Positions 30,575 through 38,352 of a stretch of DNA of 64,000 bases are shown one piece after another. The first letter of the stretch is position 1. Each line of letters opens with the position of its first letter. This DNA is from a virus, in IMG/VR virus record IMGVR_UViG_3300044987_001050, positions 1-64,000 of that record; one strand, written 5' to 3'. The position numbers and the translations under genes are program-made. The notes beneath the pieces are model-generated. The model was not told where the DNA came from and did no database searches. It saw only the letters and a list, made by a program, of their open reading frames with translations.

Positions 30575-30777
30575 TCAACAACAGCAAGAACGGGCTTTAT
30601 TCAATTGTCGAGCAGTACCAACTGTTCGATGATCGAGAGGAAGCATCACGGCATTACTTCGAAATCGGCGGAGATTCTGGATGGATTTCATTGTCTGATA
30701 AACCTGGCATGGCTTCAATGACTCGGTCTGGCTTGATCGATGTTCTATTCATTCCAATCGTTTCTGAAACTAACTAA
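30559..30777 (+). CDS. Hypothetical protein (72 aa)
   Basis: A small acidic alpha/beta protein overlapping the preceding gene by 16 bases; its stop overlaps the next start (TAATG). Confidence 0.5.
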   Translation: MQYLVINNSKNGLYSIVEQYQLFDDREEASRHYFEIGGDSGWISLSDKPGMASMTRSGLIDVLFIPIVSETN

Positions 30778-31313
30778 TGAGAATCAATCTATACGCCGGG
30801 CCTGGAGCTGGCAAGTCAACTACAGCAGCTATGTTATTCGCAAAGCTGAAAATCGCAGGCTATTCAATTGAGCTTGTCTCGGAATACGTCAAGGCTTGGG
30901 CAATCGCTAAGCGAGCACCGGTCGGATTCGATCAAGTTTATCTGATGGGCAAGCAACTTCAGTATGAGTATCGCTTCCTCTCGAATGGAATTAAGAACGT
31001 GATCACTGACTCGCCTGTGTTGCTTTCAGCATGTTACACTCGCGCGAATTATCCTGACCTCATCAATGTAGCTGATCACATGGACGGCATCGTGATGGAA
31101 TATGAACGGCAACATCCTGCGATTAACATCTTTCTCGATCGCGGAGATAAGGAATACAAGACCGAAGGCCGATTCCAAAGCAAGGAAGGCGCGCAACGGA
31201 TTGACAACGTTGTCCGCGATACGCTCAACAGGCTAGGTTTGGTCTACACAACATTCTCATTCTACGACAACGATGCAATCTTCGAGTTCATCAAAGCAAA
31301 TGCAACCTCATGA
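30777..31313 (+). CDS. P-loop kinase, AAA_28/NadR-kinase-like
   Basis: A 178-aa protein with Walker A GPGAGKST (8-15), EYVKAWA, DQVYLMGKQ and ITDSPVLLS (Walker B-like). This pattern fits the AAA_28 group that includes the ribosylnicotinamide kinase domain of NadR and deoxynucleoside kinases. It sits next to a NADAR gene, so a nucleoside or NR kinase role is attractive but not proven. Confidence 0.7.
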   Translation: MRINLYAGPGAGKSTTAAMLFAKLKIAGYSIELVSEYVKAWAIAKRAPVGFDQVYLMGKQLQYEYRFLSNGIKNVITDSPVLLSACYTRANYPDLINVADHMDGIVMEYERQHPAINIFLDRGDKEYKTEGRFQSKEGAQRIDNVVRDTLNRLGLVYTTFSFYDNDAIFEFIKANATS

Positions 31314-31834
31314 AATCTCCTAAGGATTACGGATACGTCCTACACAAGAACCTCTGCCTCTTTCAGAAGGGACCGCTGTCTCAATGGTGGGGTGGCTACC
31401 CAGGACAGAACTCAAGCTTCGTTCCTGAAGGCGGAGGCGAAACATATAACTGTGCTGAACAATGGATGATGACTGTGAAGGCTGTGTTGATGGGCGATGA
31501 AGAAACCGCTCAGCTTATCCTAGCTGAAAAGAATCCTGCCAATCATAAGGCGCTGGGACGGCAGATCAAAAACTTCGACTCCGCACTTTGGGACAAACAT
31601 AAGGAGAAGGCGGTGTATCTTGGCAACCTCTTCAAGTTCAGACAGAACGCCGACATCCGAGAATTCCTTATCTCCTTTCCGCGCAACACGATCTTTGCTG
31701 AAGCCGCACCTTGGGATAATGTCTGGGGAATCGGACTTGGACCGACTGATCCGGCTGCGCTCGATCAGTCGAAATGGAAGGGTCAAAATCTGCTCGGAAA
31801 GGCGATTCAGAAGGTCCACCGAGAATTGCTGTAA
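31310..31834 (+). CDS. NADAR (YbiA-like) protein, copy 1
   Basis: A 174-aa NADAR domain. YNCAEQWMMTVKA (46-58, E50), AAPWDNVWGIGLG (132-144) and KGQNLLGKA (157-165) match the family (aEqwm..KA, D..WG.G, NxLG). NADAR proteins act on NAD- or ADP-ribose-linked substrates: YbiA cleaves a riboflavin intermediate, and NADARs near DarT1 remove ADP-ribose from guanine in DNA. A second copy is at 40758. Followed by terminator and promoter. Confidence 0.85.
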   Translation: MKSPKDYGYVLHKNLCLFQKGPLSQWWGGYPGQNSSFVPEGGGETYNCAEQWMMTVKAVLMGDEETAQLILAEKNPANHKALGRQIKNFDSALWDKHKEKAVYLGNLFKFRQNADIREFLISFPRNTIFAEAAPWDNVWGIGLGPTDPAALDQSKWKGQNLLGKAIQKVHRELL

Positions 31835-31855
31835 CTGATTGATTCTTAACAAATT

Positions 31856-31885
31856 CACAAAATTCATCATTTTGTGCATTTTTCT
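31856..31885 (+). terminator. Terminator-like hairpin
   Basis: An 8-bp inverted repeat (31856-31863 and 31869-31876, 5-base loop) followed by CATTTTTCTT. Weaker stem than its counterpart at 11594. Confidence 0.65.
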
Positions 31886-31887
31886 TG

Positions 31888-31916
31888 TTTACAAGCCGAG
31901 AATTGTTTGTTAGAAT
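31888..31916 (+). promoter_or_regulatory. Sigma70-type promoter
   Basis: TTTACA (31888-31893), 17-base spacer ending TTTGT, TAGAAT (31911-31916). First ATG at 31931, leader about 8 bases. Confidence 0.85.
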
Positions 31917-31930
31917 CTGGTGTACCCACC

Positions 31931-32032
31931 ATGAAAACGCTCGCCAACACACCGGCCTACCTCGTAGTCGAACTTGCGATTTATACCTTCGCCGCCATCG
32001 CGATTCAAACCTTCGTGATGTTCGTCAAATAA
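31931..32032 (+). CDS. Tiny membrane protein (33 aa)
   Basis: A 33-aa frame (MKTLANTPAYLVVELAIYTF...) with a single membrane helix, the first gene after a strong promoter. Promoter placement supports translation. Function unknown. Confidence 0.55.
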   Translation: MKTLANTPAYLVVELAIYTFAAIAIQTFVMFVK

Positions 32033-32050
32033 CGTTCACCACCTTTCGTC

Positions 32051-32287
32051 ATGAAAACAAACATTCTCGTCAAAAACAAAACCCGCATTGTCGCGCTTGA
32101 CAAAGCAACCCAGCGTGAACTGCTTGAAGCCAAGTCGAACACGCTCGCGACAATCAAGAAATGGGAAGACCGCGTTGCTGCTGGCATGACCCTCGGAACC
32201 GCTGGAGTCATCGCGACAATGAAAAATCATTTGAGTTCGATCGTCGTCGAGATCGCTTCCCGTGTTGGTAAGAAAGCAAAAGCATGA
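32051..32287 (+). CDS. Small basic helical protein (78 aa)
   Basis: Lys/Ala-rich helices; ATGA overlap with the next gene. No recognised motif; a nucleic-acid or protein-binding role is possible given the charge. Confidence 0.55.
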   Translation: MKTNILVKNKTRIVALDKATQRELLEAKSNTLATIKKWEDRVAAGMTLGTAGVIATMKNHLSSIVVEIASRVGKKAKA

Positions 32288-32484
32288 ATTTTGAACCGCT
32301 CAACTACTACTCGGCGAAGCGCATTCGCGAGGACAAGGCATTCACGATTGAATTGCCGGTCACGCCTCAATCCGCGCCTGACGGCAAGCGCGAGAAAGAT
32401 GCTTGTGAATCGCTCGTCGCCCGTGGCTTCCTCGTCGAAGTCAACCGCAACATCTTCGTCAAGAATTACCGCGCCCCGAAATGA
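32284..32484 (+). CDS. Hypothetical protein (66 aa)
   Basis: A basic small protein, ATGA-coupled on both sides. No motif. Confidence 0.55.
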   Translation: MNFEPLNYYSAKRIREDKAFTIELPVTPQSAPDGKREKDACESLVARGFLVEVNRNIFVKNYRAPK

Positions 32485-32672
32485 GACAACGCCTATTCAC
32501 GAATGAATACAAAGTCGGTGATGAAGTCGCGATCATTCGTGCTCGGCACGGCTGGCATGACGGCCAAACCGAAGGAAAGATCATTCGCCTCTCTACTCAT
32601 GAAGCGATTGTCATGACCGAAGACCACTCACAATACGAAATCGAACATCCCCGAGACATCAGAAAATTATGA
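32481..32672 (+). CDS. Small SH3/KOW-like protein (63 aa)
   Basis: VGDEVAIIRARHGWHDGQTEGKI and a following strand pattern (AIVMTEDHSQYEIEH) suggest a small SH3-like or KOW beta barrel, a fold common in RNA- or protein-binding adaptors. ATGA-coupled. Confidence 0.5.
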   Translation: MRQRLFTNEYKVGDEVAIIRARHGWHDGQTEGKIIRLSTHEAIVMTEDHSQYEIEHPRDIRKL

Positions 32673-33562
32673 AAGGCAACAAATACGACAACCTCTTCGG
32701 AGACGACCGCGATTGGATCGAAGACGCTTTGCGCGACTATGAAGTCCCGGACGGCGTGATCAACGAGATCGGCGCACACTTCATCGTACTGCAAACCAAG
32801 CTCGACAAGCTCGAGGCTGAGAAGGTGAACAAGCGAGACATCTTTGCTGAGATCGCGGCAGATTATGATGGTGATGATGATTTCAGAAGATACTTCAAGA
32901 AGATCGCAGATGAAGATGTGTTTTCACACCTCACGCCCAAGAATGCAACGCCAACAGTATCTGAGATCATGGACTTGTGGCCTGCCGGAACTGAAGTGAA
33001 GTACAACACATTCATCGAAGCCACTCGTCTCAAGGTCGCAGTAACTGTGACTCATGATGGAGCGCTCGCTTTCTTCAAGTATGATTGGAAGACCGCTGAG
33101 CCATACAGTTCTAACGGACGAGACAACCTGATCGACTGGCTTGGAAACCTTGGCCATGCTCAACTCGTCGCGCTCAAGAAGAAGCTGAAGAAGAACATCC
33201 AACGGACGGTCGATATTGCAAAGGCTCGAAAGCCGGTCAAGATCATCAAGCGCGAGCCACACATTCAGTCGCTCAAGACTGGCAAATTCTTTTCACTCAC
33301 TCCGAATACAATCGCCGATCTGTGGCCTATCGGCATGAGTGTTAAGTATACGCACAAGCGCACTCAAACCGAACGTAATTTTCTCAGGACTGGTCACGAT
33401 ACCCTGCGTGTGACTGATTATCAACTTGAGTCTGGGCGGAATATCCCTCAGGGAACTCGCCCACTATTCGCATTCCTCCGTGAACTCAACCGCGAGAAAA
33501 AGCGCAAACTGCTCAAGCGGATCTTCAAGAACCGTCAAAGAAAGCGTGATTCTATCCACTGA
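32669..33562 (+). CDS. Protein with an internally repeated domain
   Basis: A 297-aa protein. Its two halves share a pattern: DLWPAGTEVKY ... LIDWLGNLG ... LKKKLKKN (around 106-180) and DLWPIGMSVKY ... LFAFLRELN ... LLKRIFKN (around 218-290). This looks like an old tandem duplication of a roughly 75-aa unit, each ending in a basic helix. N-terminal 90 residues are acidic and helical. No known family recognised; basic helices hint at nucleic-acid contact. Confidence 0.6.
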   Translation: MKGNKYDNLFGDDRDWIEDALRDYEVPDGVINEIGAHFIVLQTKLDKLEAEKVNKRDIFAEIAADYDGDDDFRRYFKKIADEDVFSHLTPKNATPTVSEIMDLWPAGTEVKYNTFIEATRLKVAVTVTHDGALAFFKYDWKTAEPYSSNGRDNLIDWLGNLGHAQLVALKKKLKKNIQRTVDIAKARKPVKIIKREPHIQSLKTGKFFSLTPNTIADLWPIGMSVKYTHKRTQTERNFLRTGHDTLRVTDYQLESGRNIPQGTRPLFAFLRELNREKKRKLLKRIFKNRQRKRDSIH

Positions 33563-33573
33563 AAATAATTTTG

Positions 33574-33602
33574 TTTACAAGTCGGCTAAAATTTATTAGA
33601 AT
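33574..33602 (+). promoter_or_regulatory. Sigma70-type promoter
   Basis: TTTACA (33574-33579), 17-base spacer, TAGAAT (33597-33602). ATG at 33628, leader about 19 bases. It drives the operon with the potassium channel. Confidence 0.8.
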
Positions 33603-33627
33603 TAACCGTACCCCAAACCACTACATT

Positions 33628-34062
33628 ATGAAAAAGACTGCTGAAATCACTTCGATCCGTCCACGGCTTCACTCCAATCGTGAACGGTACTTGCCTTCAG
33701 GTTGTGTTGTGCATGTTGATTGCAACGCGACAAACCTCATCGATTCCTTCTTTTCCGAAAACGAAATTTACTTGCTTGGCTTCAAGTGTAAGACTTGGGG
33801 CAAGGTTTCCAGGCTTGGAACGAAGGCGACGATTGTTTCACTCCGCGAAATCTTTGGCGACGACACGTCAATCAAGTGGAGCCGCACGGCAGGTTGTGCA
33901 TGCGGTTGCTCGCCAGGATATCGTGTTGGGAACCTGCCGTATGGCTCGCCCTACACTAACAAGAATATGAGCGTGAAGGTCGTGACCGACGTCTCCGCTA
34001 TCAAAGGCGCTCTCCCAGGATTCAAGATTGATCTTGACAAAGAAATCGCGAAGAACTCATGA
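33628..34062 (+). CDS. Hypothetical Cys-rich protein (144 aa)
   Basis: Starts MKKTAEITSIRPRL. Contains AGCACGCSPGYRVG, a CxCxC cluster recurring in phage proteins that may bind metal. It is ATGA-coupled to the channel gene but has no visible link to ion transport. Confidence 0.6.
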   Translation: MKKTAEITSIRPRLHSNRERYLPSGCVVHVDCNATNLIDSFFSENEIYLLGFKCKTWGKVSRLGTKATIVSLREIFGDDTSIKWSRTAGCACGCSPGYRVGNLPYGSPYTNKNMSVKVVTDVSAIKGALPGFKIDLDKEIAKNS

Positions 34063-34715
34063 GTCTGACTTACAAGAGATTCCTCAACATGTTAGCCGTG
34101 ATCTCGGTCGCGGCTTACTTTGTTGAAGTAGGATTGGAAATGGAAGGCGACCTCCGCTTCCTAATCCTCGAGCGATGCGTTGCCATCATCTTCACAATCG
34201 AACTGTTCATTCAGCTCAAACGGGAGACCGCTTATTGGAAGACAGGCGAGTTTATCGTTGACATCCTCTCGATCCTACCGTTCTATGTCGGCTTCTTTGT
34301 TCCTGCTCAATACCTCGGAATCATTCGAACACTCCGAGTCTTTCGACTGCTCAAACTCTTCTGGCATAATGATTCATTCACGGTCATGAAGAATGCCTTT
34401 GCGCTTGCTTGGCCATCAGTGAGGAACGTCGGCTTCTGCTTGATATGTCTCGCCCTCTTCTGTTCCGCCATCCTCTTCCAAGTTGAGCCGACTACATTCG
34501 GGTCAATCGGCAACACGCTCTACTTCGTATTGACAACTATCACGACCATCGGCTTCGGTGACTACTCGCCTAAGACCGGACTCGGAAAGGCAATCACGAT
34601 CTTCCTACTGTATGGTCCGTCGCTGATGGTCTGCGGATCCTTAATAGGCGTCGTCTGCTCCTCATATCAAACCTCTCTTGAACAATTCAACAAAACCAAA
34701 CATGAATCCGATTGA
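34059..34715 (+). CDS. Voltage-gated-type potassium channel subunit
   Basis: A 218-aa protein with full six-helix Kv-channel architecture. Approximate helices: S1 8-25, S2 33-53 (E48), S3 63-81 (D68), S4 86-100, S5 122-141, S6 176-202. S4 carries a charge at every third position: R90, R93, R96, K99. The pore has the filter TIGFGD (163-168), the potassium-selective signature. It has no cytoplasmic gating domain. Four copies should form a host-membrane channel that would dissipate or set membrane potential. Codon use looks like that of its neighbours. Confidence 0.9.
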   Translation: MSLTYKRFLNMLAVISVAAYFVEVGLEMEGDLRFLILERCVAIIFTIELFIQLKRETAYWKTGEFIVDILSILPFYVGFFVPAQYLGIIRTLRVFRLLKLFWHNDSFTVMKNAFALAWPSVRNVGFCLICLALFCSAILFQVEPTTFGSIGNTLYFVLTTITTIGFGDYSPKTGLGKAITIFLLYGPSLMVCGSLIGVVCSSYQTSLEQFNKTKHESD

Positions 34716-35067
34716 ACTAACCCGCGAAATGATCGAAGACTGCATTCTCAACTCGAAGGTATTTCGAGATGCGATCATCGACAACATTATGCTTGCTCAG
34801 AAGCCGAACCTCCACGAGGAACTGCTGAAAGCCATGCATGATTCGGTTCAGCCCAACCACATCGGCGGCGGTACCACGATGAACAAGATCGCTTTCATCA
34901 AGGCAATCCGCGAACTCTCACAGAAACGCGCCCGCGAGTTCGTTGAACAGTATCCGTCGATCATCTCAGGTTCTGAATACTTTGGTCCTGGCGGCGCGTC
35001 GACCTTGGGCCTCGCTGATTCGAAGCACCTCGCCGAATCCTACATCTCGCTCCATTACCGCCCATGA
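34702..35067 (+). CDS. Hypothetical protein (121 aa)
   Basis: Starts MNPIELTREMIED, overlapping the channel's end by 14 bases. Helical; a Gly-rich break (HIGGGTTMNK) divides it. No family recognised. Confidence 0.55.
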   Translation: MNPIELTREMIEDCILNSKVFRDAIIDNIMLAQKPNLHEELLKAMHDSVQPNHIGGGTTMNKIAFIKAIRELSQKRAREFVEQYPSIISGSEYFGPGGASTLGLADSKHLAESYISLHYRP

Positions 35068-35429
35068 TGGCCAACGTTTTCATTACACGCACTAAGGGTA
35101 CCCGCCGTCCTTCGCGCTACGCTGCCTTTGAGGCAAAGATGCGCGAGGAACAACACAAGCGGATGAAGGAGATCGGCACGCCCACGATGTCTGAACTCAA
35201 AGAACGGGTCGAGGCGGCTGGCTATCACTTCGGTACCGCTATCAGGAACGAGTTTGTCAATATGTACCCAGCTGGGTATGTCGACAAAGCGGGTGAGAAC
35301 CGCAAGTGTTGGGTGACATGGCATCCCACTAAAACCGAGAAGGCAACCCACATCTCGAAGAACTTCGACACACTAACCTACCGCCCGTTGCTCGACGACG
35401 ATTTCTGCTTACCCCTACACATGCGATGA
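35064..35429 (+). CDS. Hypothetical protein (121 aa)
   Basis: Basic N-terminus (TRTKGTRRPSRYAAFEAKMR) and a small C-terminal domain. ATGA-coupled both sides. No motif. Confidence 0.55.
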   Translation: MMANVFITRTKGTRRPSRYAAFEAKMREEQHKRMKEIGTPTMSELKERVEAAGYHFGTAIRNEFVNMYPAGYVDKAGENRKCWVTWHPTKTEKATHISKNFDTLTYRPLLDDDFCLPLHMR

Positions 35430-35695
35430 TACCTCTATTCCAAACGATTGACGTGCACGAAGTGCTTGACCTCCCGATTGTCTTGCGTGACATGACGAAG
35501 ACCCTTCGGTATTCATACATAGATCTATACGACCGCTATGAAGAAGCGGTCTTCTATGCCTCGAGTTCAACCGCGGATCAGCATATGCTCGATAGTTTTC
35601 GGACTAACCCTCCCAAGCCGCCGACATGCGACGATGTTAGGAGTTACGACTTCACCGCTTTAGGCAACACCCTTTTCGTTTACGGAATCATATGA
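35426..35695 (+). CDS. Hypothetical protein (89 aa)
   Basis: A soluble small protein, ATGA-coupled both sides. No recognised motif. Confidence 0.55.
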   Translation: MIPLFQTIDVHEVLDLPIVLRDMTKTLRYSYIDLYDRYEEAVFYASSSTADQHMLDSFRTNPPKPPTCDDVRSYDFTALGNTLFVYGII

Positions 35696-35898
35696 AAGCA
35701 CCAATCACAGTAACAATCACCGGCTTCGTTTCAATGGAACACGCAGAGGCTTGGGCCGCATGGTATGATGGCTCAGGCGAGCAACAGTCAGACGACTGGC
35801 TCGAGGAATGTGATGTTCCATCTGCATACCTCAAAGGCCCGCCGATCATCGAAGAAAACAACATCACGCTGGCCCTTCACGATCTCCCGCGTGGATGA
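35692..35898 (+). CDS. Hypothetical protein (68 aa)
   Basis: Acidic small protein with a ferredoxin-like strand start (ITVTITGFVSMEHAEAWAAWY). Last gene before the promoter at 35907. Confidence 0.55.
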   Translation: MKAPITVTITGFVSMEHAEAWAAWYDGSGEQQSDDWLEECDVPSAYLKGPPIIEENNITLALHDLPRG

Positions 35899-35906
35899 AA
35901 ATCTGA

Positions 35907-35935
35907 TTTACATCCTCACCAAAATTTGATATAAT
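35907..35935 (+). promoter_or_regulatory. Consensus sigma70-type promoter, leaderless
   Basis: TTTACA (35907-35912), 17-base spacer ending TTTGA, perfect TATAAT (35930-35935). ATG at 35943 lies 7 bases after the -10 box, on the expected start point. Clear leaderless candidate. Confidence 0.9.
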
Positions 35936-35942
35936 AACACAA

Positions 35943-37010
35943 ATGAAAATCGCTTCTGTAGAAAAACTAATTTCTGTTGAACCGCATCCAAATGCGGACC
36001 GTCTTGATCTCGTCAAGGTGTTGGGTTACCAATGCGTGACCGAAAAGGGCCTGCATTCCGCTGGCGACCTCATCATCTACATTCAGCCTGACTCTGTCTT
36101 GCCTGAAGATGCAGCATGGGCTGAGGGCTATCGCAAGTACTCTCCTGGTCGTATCAAGGCCGTGAAGCTCCGCGGTGAATTCTCGGAAGGCATCATCGTG
36201 AAGTTCGAGCAAGTTGGTTTGGCTAATTCCTACGGGACTGAAGGATTTGATGTTGCTGAATTGCTTGGCGTCAAACACTACGAGCCACCGCTTCCCCAAG
36301 ATCTTTCTGCAAAGGGTGCCCTTCCTTTCGGCATCCCGAAGACCGACGAAGAGCGTTGGGAGAACATCACGGGCCGCTTGCCTTTCGGTGAGAAGGTTGA
36401 TGTGTCTCTGAAGATCGACGGCCAATCATGGTCTGCATATTACAATGTCAAGACAAAGGAGTTCGGCGTGCTGGGCCGCACGATGGAATACAAGGAAGAG
36501 TGCTCCAACCGTTACACAGCACAGATCGAACGGTATGACATCAAGAACAAGCTTGTTCAATACTGCACTGAGCTTGGCATGTCGCTTTGTATCCGAGGCG
36601 AGTCTTATGGCGATGGCCTTCAAGCGCACTCATTCAATCCGCATGCGAAGGAAAAGGCAGGTCTTGCTATCTTCTCCGTATATCTCATCGATGAACGCCG
36701 CTACGCTCGTAAAGGTCATCCGTTCTATTACCCGCTTGTTGCTGAACAACTCGGCCTTCCAACTGTGCCAATCCTCGAGCGTGACGTGGTGCTTACACAG
36801 GAACTCATCGACAAGTACTCCGTTGGTCTCAAGAAGATTGACGGCAAGCCATTCGAAGGCGTCGTGATCAACCACGGTGACTACGTCATCGAGCGCGAGT
36901 CGAACATCATGGTTTGCCCTGACGGAGTTGAACGCGATGTTGGCGGCGCAAAGACATACGTTGCTCATTCCTTCAAGGTCATCTCGAAGCACTACGATTC
37001 ACAGAAGTGA
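35943..37010 (+). CDS. Rnl5/DraRnl-like RNA ligase
   Basis: A 355-aa ligase of the type seen in Deinococcus DraRnl. An N-terminal OB-like domain (ISVEPHPNADRLDLVKVLG, VLPED) precedes the nucleotidyltransferase core: motif I KIDG (157-160, K157), RGE (218-220), EGVVIN (305-310) and SFKVIS (343-348). Such ligases seal 3'-OH/5'-P RNA ends, in some cases only if the 3'-OH strand end is RNA. With the Rnl1-type ligase at 2182 the phage has two distinct RNA sealing enzymes. Confidence 0.85.
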   Translation: MKIASVEKLISVEPHPNADRLDLVKVLGYQCVTEKGLHSAGDLIIYIQPDSVLPEDAAWAEGYRKYSPGRIKAVKLRGEFSEGIIVKFEQVGLANSYGTEGFDVAELLGVKHYEPPLPQDLSAKGALPFGIPKTDEERWENITGRLPFGEKVDVSLKIDGQSWSAYYNVKTKEFGVLGRTMEYKEECSNRYTAQIERYDIKNKLVQYCTELGMSLCIRGESYGDGLQAHSFNPHAKEKAGLAIFSVYLIDERRYARKGHPFYYPLVAEQLGLPTVPILERDVVLTQELIDKYSVGLKKIDGKPFEGVVINHGDYVIERESNIMVCPDGVERDVGGAKTYVAHSFKVISKHYDSQK

Positions 37011-37601
37011 TCCGTGTTTGAGCAAAAGATAACGCGATACTCCGGTAAGCTGCTCTGCTTCAATAATGCTAGAGAAGGTCTTGCCGGAGTATTCAATCTT
37101 CTTTGATGTATGCCGCTTTGAACTTATAGACATTTTTCTACGAGTAGCATCGGAAGCAGAAGATCCCAATTTAGCAATAGACAAATTTTTCCTATGCTCG
37201 TCTGAGAATGTCATTCCTTTCTTAGCAACAGATATTCGTCTGCGTGATTCATCAGATCGCTTGCATGATGCCGGATGCTCTTTCCCAAATTTGCCAACAA
37301 GCCGCTGACCATTCTCTCTAGTAAATCCACCAAGCCCGCCTGGTTTTAAGTTATACACATTTCCACTTGAGATGAATTCATCTGTTACTAATTCACGTTC
37401 TTTAGCATATGCTTCAGTCGCGTTGTCAAACTCATGAAGCGTAACTCTTTTGAATTTTGATCTTCCGTGTTTCTTGATTGCTCTAGAGATTAGAGTGCCT
37501 GAACCAAGATAGTCATCATGATCTCCGCCATTTCTATGAACACCAATGTAAATTTTGCCAGTCTCTAAATTAGTAGTTTCATACACGATGTACATAACCA
37601 T
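36999..37601 (-). CDS. GIY-YIG homing endonuclease with NUMOD repeats
   Basis: A roughly 200-aa free-standing endonuclease, the only credible minus-strand gene. The N-terminal core has MYIVYETTN and KIYIGVHRNG (the GIY and YIG elements). NUMOD3 DNA-binding repeats follow (FGKEHPASCKRSDESRRRIS, MTFSDEHRKNLSIAKLG, ATRRKMSISSKRH). A NUMOD1-like helix-turn-helix ends the protein (GKTFSSIIEAEQLTGVSRY). It starts at ATG 37601 or 37595, behind a GGAAATAAAT stretch. It converges with and overlaps the RNA ligase gene by 12 bases. Its A/T-rich composition differs from the neighbours, in line with recent insertion. Confidence 0.9.
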   Translation of the reverse strand: MVMYIVYETTNLETGKIYIGVHRNGGDHDDYLGSGTLISRAIKKHGRSKFKRVTLHEFDNATEAYAKERELVTDEFISSGNVYNLKPGGLGGFTRENGQRLVGKFGKEHPASCKRSDESRRRISVAKKGMTFSDEHRKNLSIAKLGSSASDATRRKMSISSKRHTSKKIEYSGKTFSSIIEAEQLTGVSRYLLLKHGSLL

Positions 37602-37613
37602 ATTTATTTCCAA

Positions 37614-37979
37614 ATGAGTGACACTTCAAGAGGCGGAGACGCCTACATCCCGTCTATGACGTGGGCCTACGCAGCTGAAGAGTTGCGTAGGCTCGCCTCG
37701 CAATTTACAATAGAGCGTAAGCAAGATCTTGAGAACAAGTTCATGTTTCGTATTGTGAGCGTTCAAAAGAAGCGGACTGATAAACCCGCCATCCCAGTGC
37801 ATATAAATTTTGATATGCACACGAAAACGATGCAACAGCAAGAGACCCAAGCGATTCTTTCGACGTTCGATCAACTCGATGCGCTCGTCGAGAAATGCGA
37901 CCGGCTCGAGCATGAGCGCGATCTTTGGAAAGCCGAAGCAGAACGTTGGCGGGAAATCGCCATGACGAAAGAAGACTAA
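37614..37979 (+). CDS. Coiled-coil hypothetical protein (121 aa)
   Basis: Starts divergently next to the homing endonuclease. The C-terminal half is a coiled coil (LVEKCDRLEHERDLWKAEAE). Such tails are common in phage accessory proteins. Its last base overlaps the next start (TAATG). Confidence 0.6.
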   Translation: MSDTSRGGDAYIPSMTWAYAAEELRRLASQFTIERKQDLENKFMFRIVSVQKKRTDKPAIPVHINFDMHTKTMQQQETQAILSTFDQLDALVEKCDRLEHERDLWKAEAERWREIAMTKED

Positions 37980-38344
37980 TGTGTTTCATCCCGCCGCCTG
38001 CGCCACCTGCACCTCCGTCGCCTCGCAATATAGTTCACTGCCGAGGTTGCAACTCTCTAGTTGATGCTAGCGTCTGGGGAGACCTTTGCTCAATTTGTGT
38101 TGTCACTGGAGGAAAAAGTCCTCCGGCTGTAGAAGAGACTGTCTCACCTGGGTGGCATCCAACATCAATTCAAATAAAAGGTTGGGAACCTACATTACGT
38201 CCACAACGACCACTCCGAACGTCTCGTGAAGTTGTTTGTGAATCGCCTAAGGCGCCGATGTCATTCCAAGAGGAGATGGACGCAGCTCTTGCCTTTAATC
38301 CATTACAAGATTTGATTTTACAACGCACGAAGAATGTGATATAA
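37979..38344 (+). CDS. Zinc-ribbon protein with Pro-rich start
   Basis: A 121-aa protein: Pro-rich N-terminus (MCFIPPPAPPAPPSP), a zinc ribbon of CRGC near residue 21 and CSIC near residue 37, then a low-complexity C-terminus whose codons overlap the next promoter. Function unknown. Confidence 0.6.
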   Translation: MCFIPPPAPPAPPSPRNIVHCRGCNSLVDASVWGDLCSICVVTGGKSPPAVEETVSPGWHPTSIQIKGWEPTLRPQRPLRTSREVVCESPKAPMSFQEEMDAALAFNPLQDLILQRTKNVI

Positions 38345-38345
38345 T
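38317..38345 (+). promoter_or_regulatory. Consensus promoter for hydroxymethylase gene, leaderless
   Basis: TTTACA (38317-38322), 17-base spacer ending GTGA, TATAAT (38340-38345). ATG at 38353, 7 bases after the -10 box. It overlaps the 3' end of the upstream gene. Confidence 0.88.
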
Positions 38346-38352
38346 TACTAAT

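Larger units (their letters stand above)
31832..31930 (+). repeat. Terminator-promoter cassette, copy 2
   Basis: Second copy of the 11570-11672 unit: shared stop-proximal CTGATTGATTCT, GTGCATTTTTCTTG, TTTACAAGCC, GTTTGTTAGAAT and GTGTACCC. Upstream and downstream genes differ, so only the control element is shared. Confidence 0.8.
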
